Source: Acidobacteria bacterium AH-259-L09
GTDB taxonomy: Bacteria > Acidobacteriota > UBA6911 > RPQK01
Length of the DNA: 10,965 bases
Reading direction: 5' to 3'
Assembly (NCBI GenBank): GCA_027717875.1
Contig: JALLOL010000066.1
Coordinates: 1-10,965 of the forward strand
Shown: one piece after another, positions 1 to 6,345 of the stretch
Numbering within the stretch: position 1 is the stretch's first letter
Layout: every line of letters starts with the position of its first letter
Notes under the pieces: generated by a model
What the model was told of the DNA's origin: nothing
Database searches by the model: none
Seen by the model: the letters and a program-made list of their open reading frames with translations, nothing else
Position numbers and translations under genes: made by a program

Positions 1-31
1 AACTTCTATTTCAAGCCCTGACAACTTCAGT

Positions 32-60
32 TTGACACCATTTAATGCTGGGCATAGGAT
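32..60 (+). promoter_or_regulatory. Sigma70-type promoter for the cupin gene
   Basis: A consensus -35 box TTGACA (32-37) is followed after 17 bases by TAGGAT (55-60), which matches four of six -10 positions. It lies about 40 bases upstream of the cupin start, which has its own AGGAGGAG ribosome binding site at 90-97. Promoter activity is inferred from this match and spacing. Confidence 0.5.
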
Positions 61-102
61 GACGGAGACAACCAACCCCAAGGCAACTAGGAGGAGAAGC
101 TT

Positions 103-399
103 ATGTCTGCAGACCCCGTCAGTGTTGACTCAAACCACTATAAGGTGGAGTTTGAGAATGACCGAGTGAGGGTGCTACGGATCAGCTATGGCCCCCGCGA
201 AATATCCGTAATGCACGGACATCCGGCAAGTGTGGGAGTTTTCCTGACGGATTGTCAGGGTAGGTTCACCTTCCCAGATGGAACGACGGAAGACATTCAA
301 GGGAAGGCCGGGGAGGCTATGTGGTTTGAAGCAACAGAGCACCTGCCTGAGAATTTGAGTGATCAACCTCTTGAGGTAATCTTCATGGAGCTGAAGTAA
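103..399 (+). CDS. Small single-domain cupin protein
   Basis: This 98-aa protein has the length and pattern of a minimal one-domain cupin, a beta-barrel fold that often binds one metal ion. The first motif is seen as H38-G-H40 (MHGHPASVGVFL). The second is in the C-terminal half, with H80 and N84 in TEHLPENLSDQPLEVIFMEL, which resembles the usual HxxxN strand of small cupins. There is no signal peptide or membrane segment, so it should be cytoplasmic. The ATG at 103 is supported by AGGAGGAG six to thirteen bases upstream and by a promoter at 32-60. Substrate and reaction cannot be told from the sequence: cupins of this size include isomerases, dioxygenases and pure binding proteins. It appears to be a single-gene unit, because 270 bases separate it from the next gene. 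Confidence 0.75.
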   Translation: MSADPVSVDSNHYKVEFENDRVRVLRISYGPREISVMHGHPASVGVFLTDCQGRFTFPDGTTEDIQGKAGEAMWFEATEHLPENLSDQPLEVIFMELK

Positions 400-480
400 G
401 CTGGATACTGGTCCAGGGTATTCCGAAACGCCAAGCCTAAATGCAACCCTTAGAAGAACCTCCCCTTTTTACCCTCTATA

Positions 481-542
481 GGTGACTACACTGACTACAC
501 TCTCCGAAACTCAGTGTCCATGCCTATTTCGCTGTAGTCACC
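481..542. repeat. Nested inverted repeat with tandem TGACTACAC
   Basis: GGTGACTACA (481-490) is the exact inverse of TGTAGTCACC (533-542). The left arm is duplicated in tandem, TGACTACAC at 483-491 and 492-500, and a shorter pair ACACT/AGTGT folds inside. The 400-670 gap otherwise holds no open reading frame I can support. This could be a structured RNA leader, a protein-binding site or a degraded element end. It is not followed by a T run, so a simple terminator is unlikely. Confidence 0.35.
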
Positions 543-572
543 CGTTGCACAGAGACGTATCTTCTCGGTGAG

Positions 573-606
573 CTGCTAGGAACATTGTTCCAGTTCCTTG
601 TAGCAG
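573..606 (+). repeat. Hairpin or operator upstream of the lipoprotein gene
   Basis: CTGCTA-GGAAC (573-583) can pair with GTTCC-TTG-TAGCAG (593-606), leaving one TTG bulge. The centre also contains the perfect palindrome GGAAC-ATT-GTTCC (579-591). It lies 65 bases before the lipoprotein start at 671, so it could be an operator or a leader hairpin. The GAAC/GTTC half-sites resemble an SOS box, but the spacer is 3 rather than 4 bases. Confidence 0.3.
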
Positions 607-670
607 TGATCCCTTCTAAGTGATATTCTTACCCTCCCTAACAATCTCACCTAAAGGGGGAGGAAATACA

Positions 671-1168
671 ATGAGATCTATAACTATCTTATCTCTAATA
701 AGTTTCGTAGTCTGCCTCGGTGCCTGTGCACCAGCCGAAGAGGAGCCCGTTGAGGAGGCAACTACAAGGGAAGCTGATGTGGAGGCGATCAATAAACTCG
801 CTGAAGAGTACACCGTAGCATTCAATGCTGGAGACTCTGCCACCATAGTTGGCCTTTTCGCCAATGATGGGGTGTTGATGCCACCAGATGCACCAGTCCG
901 CGCCGGAAATCAGGCAATTGAATCCTGGTATCAAACCAGATTTGACCAGTTTACCATTGAGCAGAGCATTTCCCCCGAGGAGACTGAGGTGGCGGGAGAT
1001 TGGGGATTTGGCAGAGGTACCTATAAGTCGAAATTCACCCCGAAAGATGCTGGTGAGGCCATAGACATTGAGGGCAAATACATTGCGATCCTGGGACGAC
1101 AGCCCAATGGCTCCTGGAAGATAACACGCCTTATTTGGAACCGCAACAATCCTGCTCCTGGACAGTGA
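671..1168 (+). CDS. Lipoprotein with SnoaL-like/DUF4440 domain
   Basis: The protein is 165 aa. Residues 1-19 form a lipoprotein signal peptide: a short basic start (MR), a hydrophobic stretch and a lipobox LGAC with the lipidated Cys at 19. An acidic linker (EEEPVEEATTREAD) follows, then about 130 residues of the NTF2-like fold of the SnoaL/DUF4440 families, recognisable from AINKLAEEYTVAFNAGDSA, a VLMPPDAPVRAGNQAIESWY stretch and the closing GSWKITRLIWNRN strand. It is predicted to sit in the membrane facing outward. The function is unknown; this fold includes cyclases, isomerases and binding proteins. I chose the ATG at 671 because GGGGGAGG lies seven bases upstream and it starts exactly at the signal peptide. 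An upstream ATG at 620 would put 17 non-signal residues before it. No clear promoter was found. Confidence 0.8.
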   Translation: MRSITILSLISFVVCLGACAPAEEEPVEEATTREADVEAINKLAEEYTVAFNAGDSATIVGLFANDGVLMPPDAPVRAGNQAIESWYQTRFDQFTIEQSISPEETEVAGDWGFGRGTYKSKFTPKDAGEAIDIEGKYIAILGRQPNGSWKITRLIWNRNNPAPGQ

Positions 1169-1308
1169 TGGATAAACTCTGTCCATAAAACAGATGTTTT
1201 GCTGACACTCTCATTTAGAAAAAAGAGCCAGTGTTTTCGCGGTTTTCAGAGCATCAAATTTGAAGGGTTTTTCTGACACTCCGCACATCCCCATAATGCC
1301 ATTAGTGA

Positions 1309-1337
1309 TTGTAAACCAGGATCACAGATGATATAAG
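1309..1337 (+). promoter_or_regulatory. Sigma70-type promoter for the ester cyclase gene
   Basis: TTGTAA (1309-1314, four of six) is followed after exactly 17 bases by TATAAG (1332-1337, five of six). It lies 36 bases before the ATG at 1374. Nothing else in the 1169-1373 gap looks functional, apart from a 9-base direct repeat CTGACACTC at 1202 and 1274. Confidence 0.5.
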
Positions 1338-1373
1338 GACAGCAACACTTCAACTCGGAGAGGAGGAAATGCC

Positions 1374-1796
1374 ATGTCAGAAGAAAACAAGGCCGTCATT
1401 CGTCGTCTTTTTAATGAGGCCATCAACCAAGGGAACCTATCCGTAGTGGATGAGATTATGGTCAGCAACTGCGTGTGGCACGATCCCGCTAACCCCGATG
1501 TTAAAGGCCCGGAGGGCTTCAAACAAGTCATCACTAAGTATCGGACCGCTTTCCCTGATCTCCGTGAGACGATTGAGGACATATTCGCGGAGGGAGATAA
1601 GGTAGTAGCCCGCTATACATGGAGCGCCACACACGAAGGTGACCTGGAGGGCATCGCACCTACAGGCAAGCACACGACGGGAACAGGGATTCTCATCAGC
1701 CACTTTTCCGGCGGCAAGGTAGTAGAAGGTTGGTGGAATTGGGATGCCCTTGGCCTAATGCAACAGCTCGGCGTTGTCCCTGAGATGAAGAGCTAG
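1374..1796 (+). CDS. SnoaL-like ester cyclase family protein
   Basis: This 140-aa protein matches the SnoaL-like polyketide cyclase/ester cyclase family at full length. Its start, EENKAVIRRLFNEAINQGN, is the typical first helix. The middle has CVWHDPANPDVKGPEGFKQ and the stretch FPDLRETIEDIFAEGDKVVARYTWSATHEG. The end, GGKVVEGWWNWDALGLMQQLG, is highly characteristic of the family. H36 and D37 lie in the pocket region where SnoaL enzymes keep acid/base residues. The protein lacks a signal peptide and should be cytoplasmic. Most such members in non-polyketide contexts have no known substrate, and there are no polyketide genes nearby. The ATG is supported by GGAGAGGAGG just upstream. The stop overlaps the stop of the opposite-strand recombinase gene at CTAG (1793-1796), leaving no room for a terminator between them. 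Confidence 0.85.
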   Translation: MSEENKAVIRRLFNEAINQGNLSVVDEIMVSNCVWHDPANPDVKGPEGFKQVITKYRTAFPDLRETIEDIFAEGDKVVARYTWSATHEGDLEGIAPTGKHTTGTGILISHFSGGKVVEGWWNWDALGLMQQLGVVPEMKS

Positions 1797-2365
1797 CTCC
1801 TAAGGACTTCAAAGACCTTGGTGCGGGAGACTCCCATTTCTTTACCTATAGCTCGAAGACTCAATCCTTGAGTGCGCAGTTTACGAATCTTTTCCTGATC
1901 AACTGAAACGCTTGGACGTCCTAACCTCGTTCCGTTCTCTTTCGCTCTCCTGAGTCCCGCTTTTACCCGCTCAGCGATGATGTCTCTTTCCAGCTGAGCC
2001 ACCGCTGAGATGATCGTGAAAATGGCACTACCCAAAGGAGAGCTAGTGTCGATGTTCTCCTGAAAGCTCACAAAGTCAATGCCCAGGTTTTTGAACTCCT
2101 CCAGGGCCAGGATCAGGTGCTTGGTAGACCTGGCAAACCGGTCAAACCTCCAGCACAGCACCACATCAAACTTGCGCTTCTTGGCATCATTCATTAATTG
2201 GTTGAGGGCTGGTCTGGAATCTTTGGTGCCGGTCACACCATCGCAATATTCTCTCAAGATCTGCCAGCCTCGATCTGAGACGTAACGGCGAAGGTCCAAA
2301 AGCTGGTTCTCATTTGTTTGCTCCATTGCCTTTGAAACTCTGGCATATATGGCTACTCTGTTCAT
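1793..2365 (-). CDS. Serine recombinase, resolvase/invertase type
   Basis: This 190-aa protein is a small serine recombinase of the resolvase/DNA-invertase class, of usual length. The catalytic domain covers residues 1-135: YARVS gives the nucleophile S11 with R9, and WRFDRFARS gives the conserved R76 and R79. The LGSAIFTIISAVAQLERDIIAERV stretch is the helix E dimer interface. A linker with ENGTRLGRPS follows, then a C-terminal helix-turn-helix at about 155-190 (KIRKLRTQGLSLRAIGKEMGVSRTKVFEVL). It would cut and rejoin DNA at paired sites, resolving plasmid or transposon dimers or inverting a segment. The start is supported by GAGGA about seven bases upstream. It lies downstream of the ardC gene on the same strand, which fits a plasmid or transposon maintenance role. 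No crossover site could be assigned. Confidence 0.9.
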   Translation of the reverse strand: MNRVAIYARVSKAMEQTNENQLLDLRRYVSDRGWQILREYCDGVTGTKDSRPALNQLMNDAKKRKFDVVLCWRFDRFARSTKHLILALEEFKNLGIDFVSFQENIDTSSPLGSAIFTIISAVAQLERDIIAERVKAGLRRAKENGTRLGRPSVSVDQEKIRKLRTQGLSLRAIGKEMGVSRTKVFEVLRS

Positions 2366-2377
2366 AGTTTTGTCCTC

Positions 2378-2406
2378 GTGATATGCTTTGTTTACAAACT
2401 CTCCAA
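2378..2406 (-). promoter_or_regulatory. Possible promoter with palindrome, for the recombinase
   Basis: Read on the minus strand, TTGGAG (2406-2401) and TATCAC (2383-2378) are separated by exactly 17 bases. They match three and four of six consensus positions. The spacer holds an inverted repeat, TTTGT-TT-ACAAA on the plus strand (2387-2398), where a repressor could block polymerase. This is a weak promoter at best. Confidence 0.3.
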
Positions 2407-2416
2407 TGTGTGGATG

Positions 2417-2460
2417 GGGCCTACAGGCTTTTTTCCCACGAGGTTTTAGCTTGTAGGCCC
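2417..2460. repeat. Long-loop hairpin between ardC and the recombinase gene
   Basis: GGGCCTACA (2417-2425) and TGTAGGCCC (2452-2460) form a perfect 9-bp stem around a 26-base loop. It begins 16 bases after the ardC stop. On the minus strand the stem is not followed by a T run. On the plus strand it is followed by ATTTTGTTGTT, but no plus-strand gene ends there. It may be a processing or attenuating hairpin after ardC, or a recombinase-related repeat. Confidence 0.35.
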
Positions 2461-2476
2461 ATTTTGTTGTTGGGGC

Positions 2477-3331
2477 TTAAACTCCTTTATCCTTTTCCAG
2501 GATAAAATCAGCCGCCTTCTGAGCCTGAGCAGCAGCAAAAACCACCATTCGCTTGTCATTCCGGAGTCTTCTGAGCCAGCCCTGGATGTAGGCAGCACTG
2601 TTGTCGATGGTCCTGTTTTCAATCCGGCAGTGCCCACACAAAAAAGCGGCTCCCATCTCCGCCACCAGTTCTTCCTGGGAGTAGTCCTTAGAGCCAAAGG
2701 GAGCCAGGTTGTCCGTGTCCAGTCTGTTGAGCCTCGATTGATGGCCGGTGCTGTGGGTCAGCTCATGAAATAGGGTGGAGTAGTATTCTTCGTCACTCCT
2801 GAATAGTTCCGGCTGGGGCATGTTCACTGTGTCACTGGATGGCCGATAGTAAGCCTGTGACGCCCTGTGTTGAATGATCGGAGGTTGGAGCATCTGCTGG
2901 ACTGTCTTTTCTGCTTCTTTGATTGGATGGAAGTCTCGGCCATTTTCTAGGGGTGGAATCTTCTCAGCTGGAATGTCTTCACACTGATCAAGATTAAAAA
3001 CGTTGTAGTAACGAAGCAGTGGGATCTGATTGGTTTCTGGCTCTCCTGTTTCTGGATTTTCTTGCTCCACTTCTAGCCACTTCCAGAAGACAACAGGGGT
3101 GGATCTCCCACCCTGTCGAACATGTCCACCAAGCTGCTTAGCCTGTTTAAAGGTCATCCAGTAAGGGTTGGCGTATCCCATTGAGCCCAGCAGAAAGACG
3201 TTGATACCTCGATACTCTTTCCTGCTGATCAGGTTCTTGGGCATCTCAGCAGACCACGGCTGATGCCAGGGAACAGTTCCTTGCTCCAGCTTCTTGATGA
3301 TTCGATTGGTGATTACTTCATAGGCTTTCAT
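2477..3331 (-). CDS. ardC: ArdC-type antirestriction protein with zincin domain
   Basis: The 284-aa protein has the two-part layout of ArdC. The N-terminal single-strand DNA-binding domain (DUF1738, about 1-115) is seen in YEVITNRIIKKLEQGTVPWHQPW, LISRKEYRGINVFLL and PYWMTFKQAKQLGG, the most recognisable signature of the family. The C-terminal zincin-like metallopeptidase domain (about 150-280) has HELTH at 189-193 with H189, E190 and H193, plus a third ligand, probably E225 in EELVAE. In conjugative plasmids ArdC protects incoming single-stranded DNA from host restriction. Its start ATG overlaps the radC stop by one base (TAATG), with GGAGG upstream inside radC, so translation is probably coupled. 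The neighbours (RadC-like protein, serine recombinase) support a plasmid or integrative-element origin. Confidence 0.88.
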   Translation of the reverse strand: MKAYEVITNRIIKKLEQGTVPWHQPWSAEMPKNLISRKEYRGINVFLLGSMGYANPYWMTFKQAKQLGGHVRQGGRSTPVVFWKWLEVEQENPETGEPETNQIPLLRYYNVFNLDQCEDIPAEKIPPLENGRDFHPIKEAEKTVQQMLQPPIIQHRASQAYYRPSSDTVNMPQPELFRSDEEYYSTLFHELTHSTGHQSRLNRLDTDNLAPFGSKDYSQEELVAEMGAAFLCGHCRIENRTIDNSAAYIQGWLRRLRNDKRMVVFAAAQAQKAADFILEKDKGV

Positions 3332-3834
3332 TAGTCATTACCTCCGAGCAGACATCCCTGGTCAGCAAAACTGAAGTAACGACCCTGGCCGATAATGATG
3401 TGATCCAGGCACTTGATGCCGATCAGCTTTCCCACTTCACACAGTCTCTTGGTGATCTGGAGATCTTCCTGGCTGGGAGCAGGATCACCACTTGGATGAT
3501 TGTGAATGAAGATCAGTCCAGCAGTCATGTTGGCTATGGCTGGCCGGAACACATCTCTTGGATGCACCAGAGAAGATGTCATCGAGCCTATGCTGCTGGT
3601 GGTCATTCCTACCATGCGGTTTTTGCCATCCAGATGGACCACCAGGAAGCTTTCTACTGGCATTTCTGACAGGCCCTTAAAGAGCCGGTAGATGTCCGCT
3701 GAGGAGCGAAAAGAGACACCAACAAAAGGTTGGATTTCAGCCGGCACCACAGGTGCGTCTTTGACCAGTAGCTGAAATTCCTTGATGGAGTAGTGGTTGG
3801 ATTGAGAGGAGTGAGTTAAAATTTGTGTAGCCAT
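3331..3834 (-). CDS. radC: Short RadC-like JAB/MPN protein
   Basis: This 167-aa protein consists mainly of the RadC JAB/MPN metallo-domain. The metal site is clear: HNHPSGDPAPSQED gives H111, H113 and D124 of the JAMM motif, and E61 in VESFLVVHLDGKNR is the probable upstream Glu. It is shorter than chromosomal RadC (about 220-230 aa) because the N-terminal helix-hairpin-helix DNA-binding part is missing. That is the form usually carried by plasmids and genomic islands next to antirestriction genes. Despite the old name, a role in DNA repair is not established; a peptidase-like or deubiquitinase-like activity is possible from the fold. The start has AGAGG eight bases upstream. It overlaps ardC downstream by one base and lies 79 bases after the small zinc-knuckle gene. 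Confidence 0.85.
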   Translation of the reverse strand: MATQILTHSSQSNHYSIKEFQLLVKDAPVVPAEIQPFVGVSFRSSADIYRLFKGLSEMPVESFLVVHLDGKNRMVGMTTSSIGSMTSSLVHPRDVFRPAIANMTAGLIFIHNHPSGDPAPSQEDLQITKRLCEVGKLIGIKCLDHIIIGQGRYFSFADQGCLLGGND

Positions 3835-3913
3835 TCTAAGTACCTCTGTTGCTTAGGGTGGTTAGGGTCTGTTAGCTGCGCCAACAGCTTTCAGGCCCGC
3901 TTATCCACCGGGG

Positions 3914-4066
3914 TTAATGTTTCTGCCCTTTCTGCTTTGGTGGTCTTCCCCCTAGCTTTCCATTCTCTCGACTGCTTGCTGTTTTCCTGAGTGATGTTCT
4001 TTTACCCAGTTCACGAGCAAACAGTGAGAAGGGGATTTGCTTTTGGCAGTTTGGGCAACGAATCAT
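3914..4066 (-). CDS. 50-aa zinc-knuckle protein with NGKLGGRP tail
   Basis: This small gene reads MIRCPNCQKQIPFSLFAREL, then a basic stretch, then SRENGKLGGRPPKQKGQKH. The start has one CPNC knuckle (Cys4, Cys7), half of a zinc ribbon, so it may bind metal as a dimer or with a partner. The tail resembles the basic GRP linkers and AT-hook-like motifs that contact the minor groove. The same NGKLGGRPxK tail is encoded at 4117-4206. The two copies differ in that motif mainly at third codon positions with no amino-acid change, which is good evidence that both were translated. The ATG falls where the transcript from the promoter at 4073-4101 should begin, so the mRNA would be leaderless, and no Shine-Dalgarno is seen. 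It is first in the likely radC-ardC operon. The function is unknown; an autoregulator is a guess. Confidence 0.6.
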   Translation of the reverse strand: MIRCPNCQKQIPFSLFARELGKRTSLRKTASSRENGKLGGRPPKQKGQKH

Positions 4067-4072
4067 AATATC

Positions 4073-4101
4073 AATATATCCTAACTGTTAGGTAAAGTCA
4101 A
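4073..4101 (-). promoter_or_regulatory. Promoter of the small-gene/radC/ardC operon with operator
   Basis: On the minus strand TTGACT (4101-4096) and TATATT (4078-4073) each match five of six consensus positions and are exactly 17 bases apart. The 13-bp palindrome CCTAAC-T-GTTAGG (4080-4092) fills the spacer between them. A protein bound there would directly block RNA polymerase, so this looks like a repressor-controlled promoter. The -10 box ends seven bases before the ATG at 4066. Confidence 0.65.
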
Positions 4102-4116
4102 GAGAAAAATGCATAT

Positions 4117-4228
4117 TCAGTTGCGGGGGGTGGTTTTCCTGGGCCTTCCTCCGAGCTTGCCATTCAATCTGCTGGCCCGCTTCTTGGCCTGGCTGTTGGC
4201 GATCACGACAAAGTGATCTTTTTTGAAC
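4117..4228 (-). pseudogene. Truncated gene tail with NGKLGGRPRK motif
   Basis: Reading minus from about 4228 to the TGA at 4117, the frame gives KKDHFVVIANSQAKKRASRL followed by NGKLGGRPRKTTPRN. The final part matches the tail of the 50-aa protein at 3914-4066. No ATG or ribosome binding site is present. Upstream the frame runs into GC-rich sequence belonging to the IS21-like element, so the natural explanation is that the insertion removed the start of the gene. A GTG at 4206 could in principle start a 29-aa peptide. The stop lies 16 bases before the -35 box of the next operon. How much of the first residues is host and how much is element end is uncertain. Confidence 0.45.
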
Positions 4229-4258
4229 GGCAGCCGGTCAGGTTTTAGGCCGGCTGCC
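4229..4258. repeat. Hairpin at the left end of the IS21-like element
   Basis: GGCAGCCGG (4229-4237) and CCGGCTGCC (4250-4258) form a perfect 9-bp stem with a 12-base loop over the stop codon of the 118-aa gene. It could stop minus-strand transcription or be part of the element end. There is no T run on the minus strand, so an ordinary intrinsic terminator is not supported. Confidence 0.4.
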
Positions 4259-4594
4259 CAGCTGGGTGAAGCAGCGCACCTTGTTGGATAGATACTCAGC
4301 GTAACCGGTGGGGAGCGGATTTTGTAACAGTTCGTCGATCACGGGCAGGAAGTAGTAAAGGGAACGAATGGGAGAGAGTGGAGGCGCATGGGGTGGTCGA
4401 GTGAGGCGGCGGGCCGTGGCCAGGAGCAAGGCGTCTTGAACGACTGAGAGAGGGATAGCGCGCCGGCAAAGCTGGCGCGCCAGTTGGCAGTCCGGGGGGC
4501 GAGCACGAGCTGGGGTTTCGGGAAGCTCCAGATAGGCGGCCAGCACCGCCTGGACGTATTCTCGGCAGGGTGGGAACAGGCGGCGTGTACTCAT
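4238..4594 (-). CDS. IS21-associated accessory protein, function unknown
   Basis: The start codon overlaps the istB stop as ATGA (4591-4594), so this 118-aa protein is translationally coupled to the transposition genes and should be considered part of the element. It reads [22 protein letters not shown] and continues with [37 protein letters not shown] and [22 protein letters not shown]. It is mostly helical, with no membrane segment. The [14 protein letters not shown] stretch resembles uncharacterised proteins that I recall following istB in similar elements, and helical DNA-replication accessory proteins. I cannot assign an activity. The last residues, after about position 100 ([15 protein letters not shown]), lie in the likely end of the element. 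Confidence 0.65.
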   Translation of the reverse strand: MSTRRLFPPCREYVQAVLAAYLELPETPARARPPDCQLARQLCRRAIPLSVVQDALLLATARRLTRPPHAPPLSPIRSLYYFLPVIDELLQNPLPTGYAEYLSNKVRCFTQLGSRPKT

Positions 4595-5367
4595 GGCTTT
4601 TTTCTACGAGCGGCGGCCTCTTGCTCGCTTTCGCGCACCCGATAGCTTTGTCCCTCAATGAGCGTCACGTCGGCATGATGGGTGAGTCGGTCGAGCAGAC
4701 TGGCAATGCAGGTGGCATTGGGGAAAACCGCATTCCACTCTCTAAAGCCTCGGTTCGTAGTCACGATAAGGGAGCGGTGCTCGTAGCGGCGGTTGACGAT
4801 TTCGTAGAGCAGATCGGCGGCATGGGTGTCATAGGACAAGTAGCCAACTTCATCAATACACAGCAGATGGGGGCGAGCATAGTTTTTTAGCTTGCGGCGC
4901 TGCAGCTCGGGGGAGTCACACTGCAGATCATCGAGGATTTCCGAGGCGGTGCGAAAGAGCACCGAGTAGCCGGCCAGCACCGCCGCGTGGGCGATGTTCT
5001 TGCTGATCATGGTCTTGCCCAGGCCATTAGAGCCGAGCAGAATCAGATTGCGGCCTTCCTCGATAAAGTCCAGAGTGAAAGCCCGTTCGATGATTTCCCG
5101 ATCGATTTTCTTAGGCCAGTTCCAATCGAAGTCGGCCATGGGTTTAAAACGCCCGATGCGGGAGCAGCGCAGTCGGCGCTCCAGAGAGCGGCGGGCACGA
5201 TCGGCTTCCTCCCTTTGCGCCAGCTCTTCGAGCAGGAGGCGAGGCGACCAGCGGGCTTTGGTGGCGCGGGCCAAGAAATCATCCAGATTTTCCGAGGTGG
5301 TGCGCAGGCCGATGTGGGCCAGTTGCGCGACCAGATCAGGATTCGTCTGGCTCAGAGAGTTCATCAT
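4591..5367 (-). CDS. istB: IS21-family transposition ATPase IstB
   Basis: IstB is the DnaA-like AAA+ helper ATPase that selects target DNA and activates the IstA transposase. This 258-aa copy has the usual length. It has the Walker A motif GSNGLGKT (112-119), Walker B LLCIDE with D172 and E173, a sensor-I-like TTN (203-205) and the arginine-containing [11 protein letters not shown] stretch near 224-234. The N-terminal helical part (1-75) is the IstA-interaction region of the family. I chose the tandem ATGATG at 5364-5367 as the start because GGAG is correctly spaced before it and family alignment begins there. The frame stays open to 5754 upstream, but that part overlaps the istA coding frame. 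It overlaps the istA end by 32 bases and the next gene by four, indicating coupled translation. Confidence 0.92.
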   Translation of the reverse strand: MMNSLSQTNPDLVAQLAHIGLRTTSENLDDFLARATKARWSPRLLLEELAQREEADRARRSLERRLRCSRIGRFKPMADFDWNWPKKIDREIIERAFTLDFIEEGRNLILLGSNGLGKTMISKNIAHAAVLAGYSVLFRTASEILDDLQCDSPELQRRKLKNYARPHLLCIDEVGYLSYDTHAADLLYEIVNRRYEHRSLIVTTNRGFREWNAVFPNATCIASLLDRLTHHADVTLIEGQSYRVRESEQEAAARRKKP

Positions 5368-6266
5368 AGGTCTCCGGGTTATGGGCTTGGACGTCGAGCT
5401 CGGCCAACTCCGGGCGTCGAGAGAGGTCCACGGGCAAGGGAGGCGGCTGCTTGAGCAAGCGCCGGCGTTTTTTGAGCAGAAAAGCCACGGAGGAAGCGCG
5501 GGGCGTGTGGCGCTCGAGAGTCTCGCCCAGGGCGGCTCGAAGTTCCTGGGCGCCATACTCATCGAGTAGCCGCAGCAGTTGTCGCGTCTGGCGGGCCACC
5601 GATTCTCCGCGCTGAAAGGCGGCATCCAGAAAGGCTTCGCTTTCGGGGACGGCCTGGGCCAGGCGTCCGGAGGGGGTGGCCCCGAGCGCTTTTCGTTTTT
5701 CTTCCAGCAGAGCCTTCTGGTGCTCGGGGTCGGCCCTGACTTGGCCTCGATCATACGAGCGGCGGTGGCGAGCGATCTCGGTCCTTCCGTCCAGAATGCG
5801 CACCAGGCGATCGGAGGCCACCAGGGTCAAAGAGCGACCCACGGCCGCCGGGGGAATGGAGTAATCGTTGAGATCGAAACGCACGTAGATGGTTTTGCCG
5901 GAGCAGACCGGCAGCACCAGGTCGGTGTCGAAGGGATGGGCGGGCAGAGGTAAGAGGTGCTTTTTTTCTTCTTCGAAGACCTCCTGAACCCTTCGGGAGC
6001 GGTCGCCCGGCCAGGGCCGGGCGTGGGCGATCTGGTCGCGCCACAGAAACGCTTGACGATTAAAGTCCTGCAGGGTGGTAAAGGGCCGGGCGGCAAAGAA
6101 CGAGGAGCGGATATATTGGATTGCCCTTTCGACACGTCCTTTCTCATTGCCGCGGGCAGGTCGACAAGGGCGGGCCGCAAAATGGTAATGGGCCGACAGC
6201 TCCAGCATACGGGGATGGAAGTGGATGGCATCGCGGCGGCGCTCGATCACCACACTTTTCAGATTG
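5336..6266 (-). pseudogene. istA: IstA transposase, C-terminal part of the split gene
   Basis: This segment codes residues 186-494 of IstA. It starts inside the Asp185 codon with [20 protein letters not shown], continues with the region of the third catalytic acid ([12 protein letters not shown]231 or E226), and ends in the basic C-terminal domain involved in end binding and IstB contact. The rest of the gene, 9784-10337, is separated by the RIT element. Joined at TCGTAA, the two parts give 1485 bases, exactly 495 codons, in frame. A GTG at 6253 could start a 305-aa fragment, but it has no Shine-Dalgarno and would lack both catalytic Asps. The reading frame has no stops or frameshifts, suggesting recent interruption. 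It overlaps istB by 32 bases. Confidence 0.9.
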
Positions 6267-6300
6267 TCGTAACTATGTGCCCAACCTCATTATGTGGCCG
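6267..6300 (+). repeat. Left 34-bp terminal inverted repeat of the RIT element
   Basis: Exact inverse of 9730-9763, 34 of 34 bases. It begins with the exchange core TCGTAA and contains two copies of the end motif, CTATGTGCCC (6273-6282) and TTATGTGGCC (6290-6299), 17 bases apart. These are likely recombinase binding sites. The match ends exactly at both outer and inner limits. Confidence 0.95.
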
Positions 6301-6345
6301 GGCCCGGCACGAAGGCCGGTATTGCTGGGAGGGTCGCGCTGTCGG

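Noticed and set aside
579..591. LexA/SOS box at GGAAC-ATT-GTTCC
   Set aside because: The spacer is three bases instead of four, and the downstream gene has no link to DNA damage.
695..1186. 163-aa minus-strand frame opposite the lipoprotein gene
   Set aside because: Antisense to a gene with a clear signal peptide and domain. It shows no motif of its own.
1185..1215. Terminator after the lipoprotein gene (AAAAC/GTTTT)
   Set aside because: A five-pair AT stem with no proper T tail is too weak to call.
400..1373. Integron cassette array with attC sites between the small genes
   Set aside because: The gaps contain inverted repeats but no consistent RYYYAAC/GTTRRRY ends, and the genes have their own promoters.
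4201..4224. Terminator-like GATCAC-GTGATC stem followed by T6 on the plus strand
   Set aside because: The stem is only 6 bp and no plus-strand gene lies upstream for more than 2 kb. The bases are explained by the truncated minus-strand coding frame.
4591..5754. Long 387-aa reading of the istB frame
   Set aside because: The family starts at the double Met at 5364-5367, with GGAG before it. Residues upstream are a low-complexity Pro/Arg-rich readthrough opposite the istA frame.
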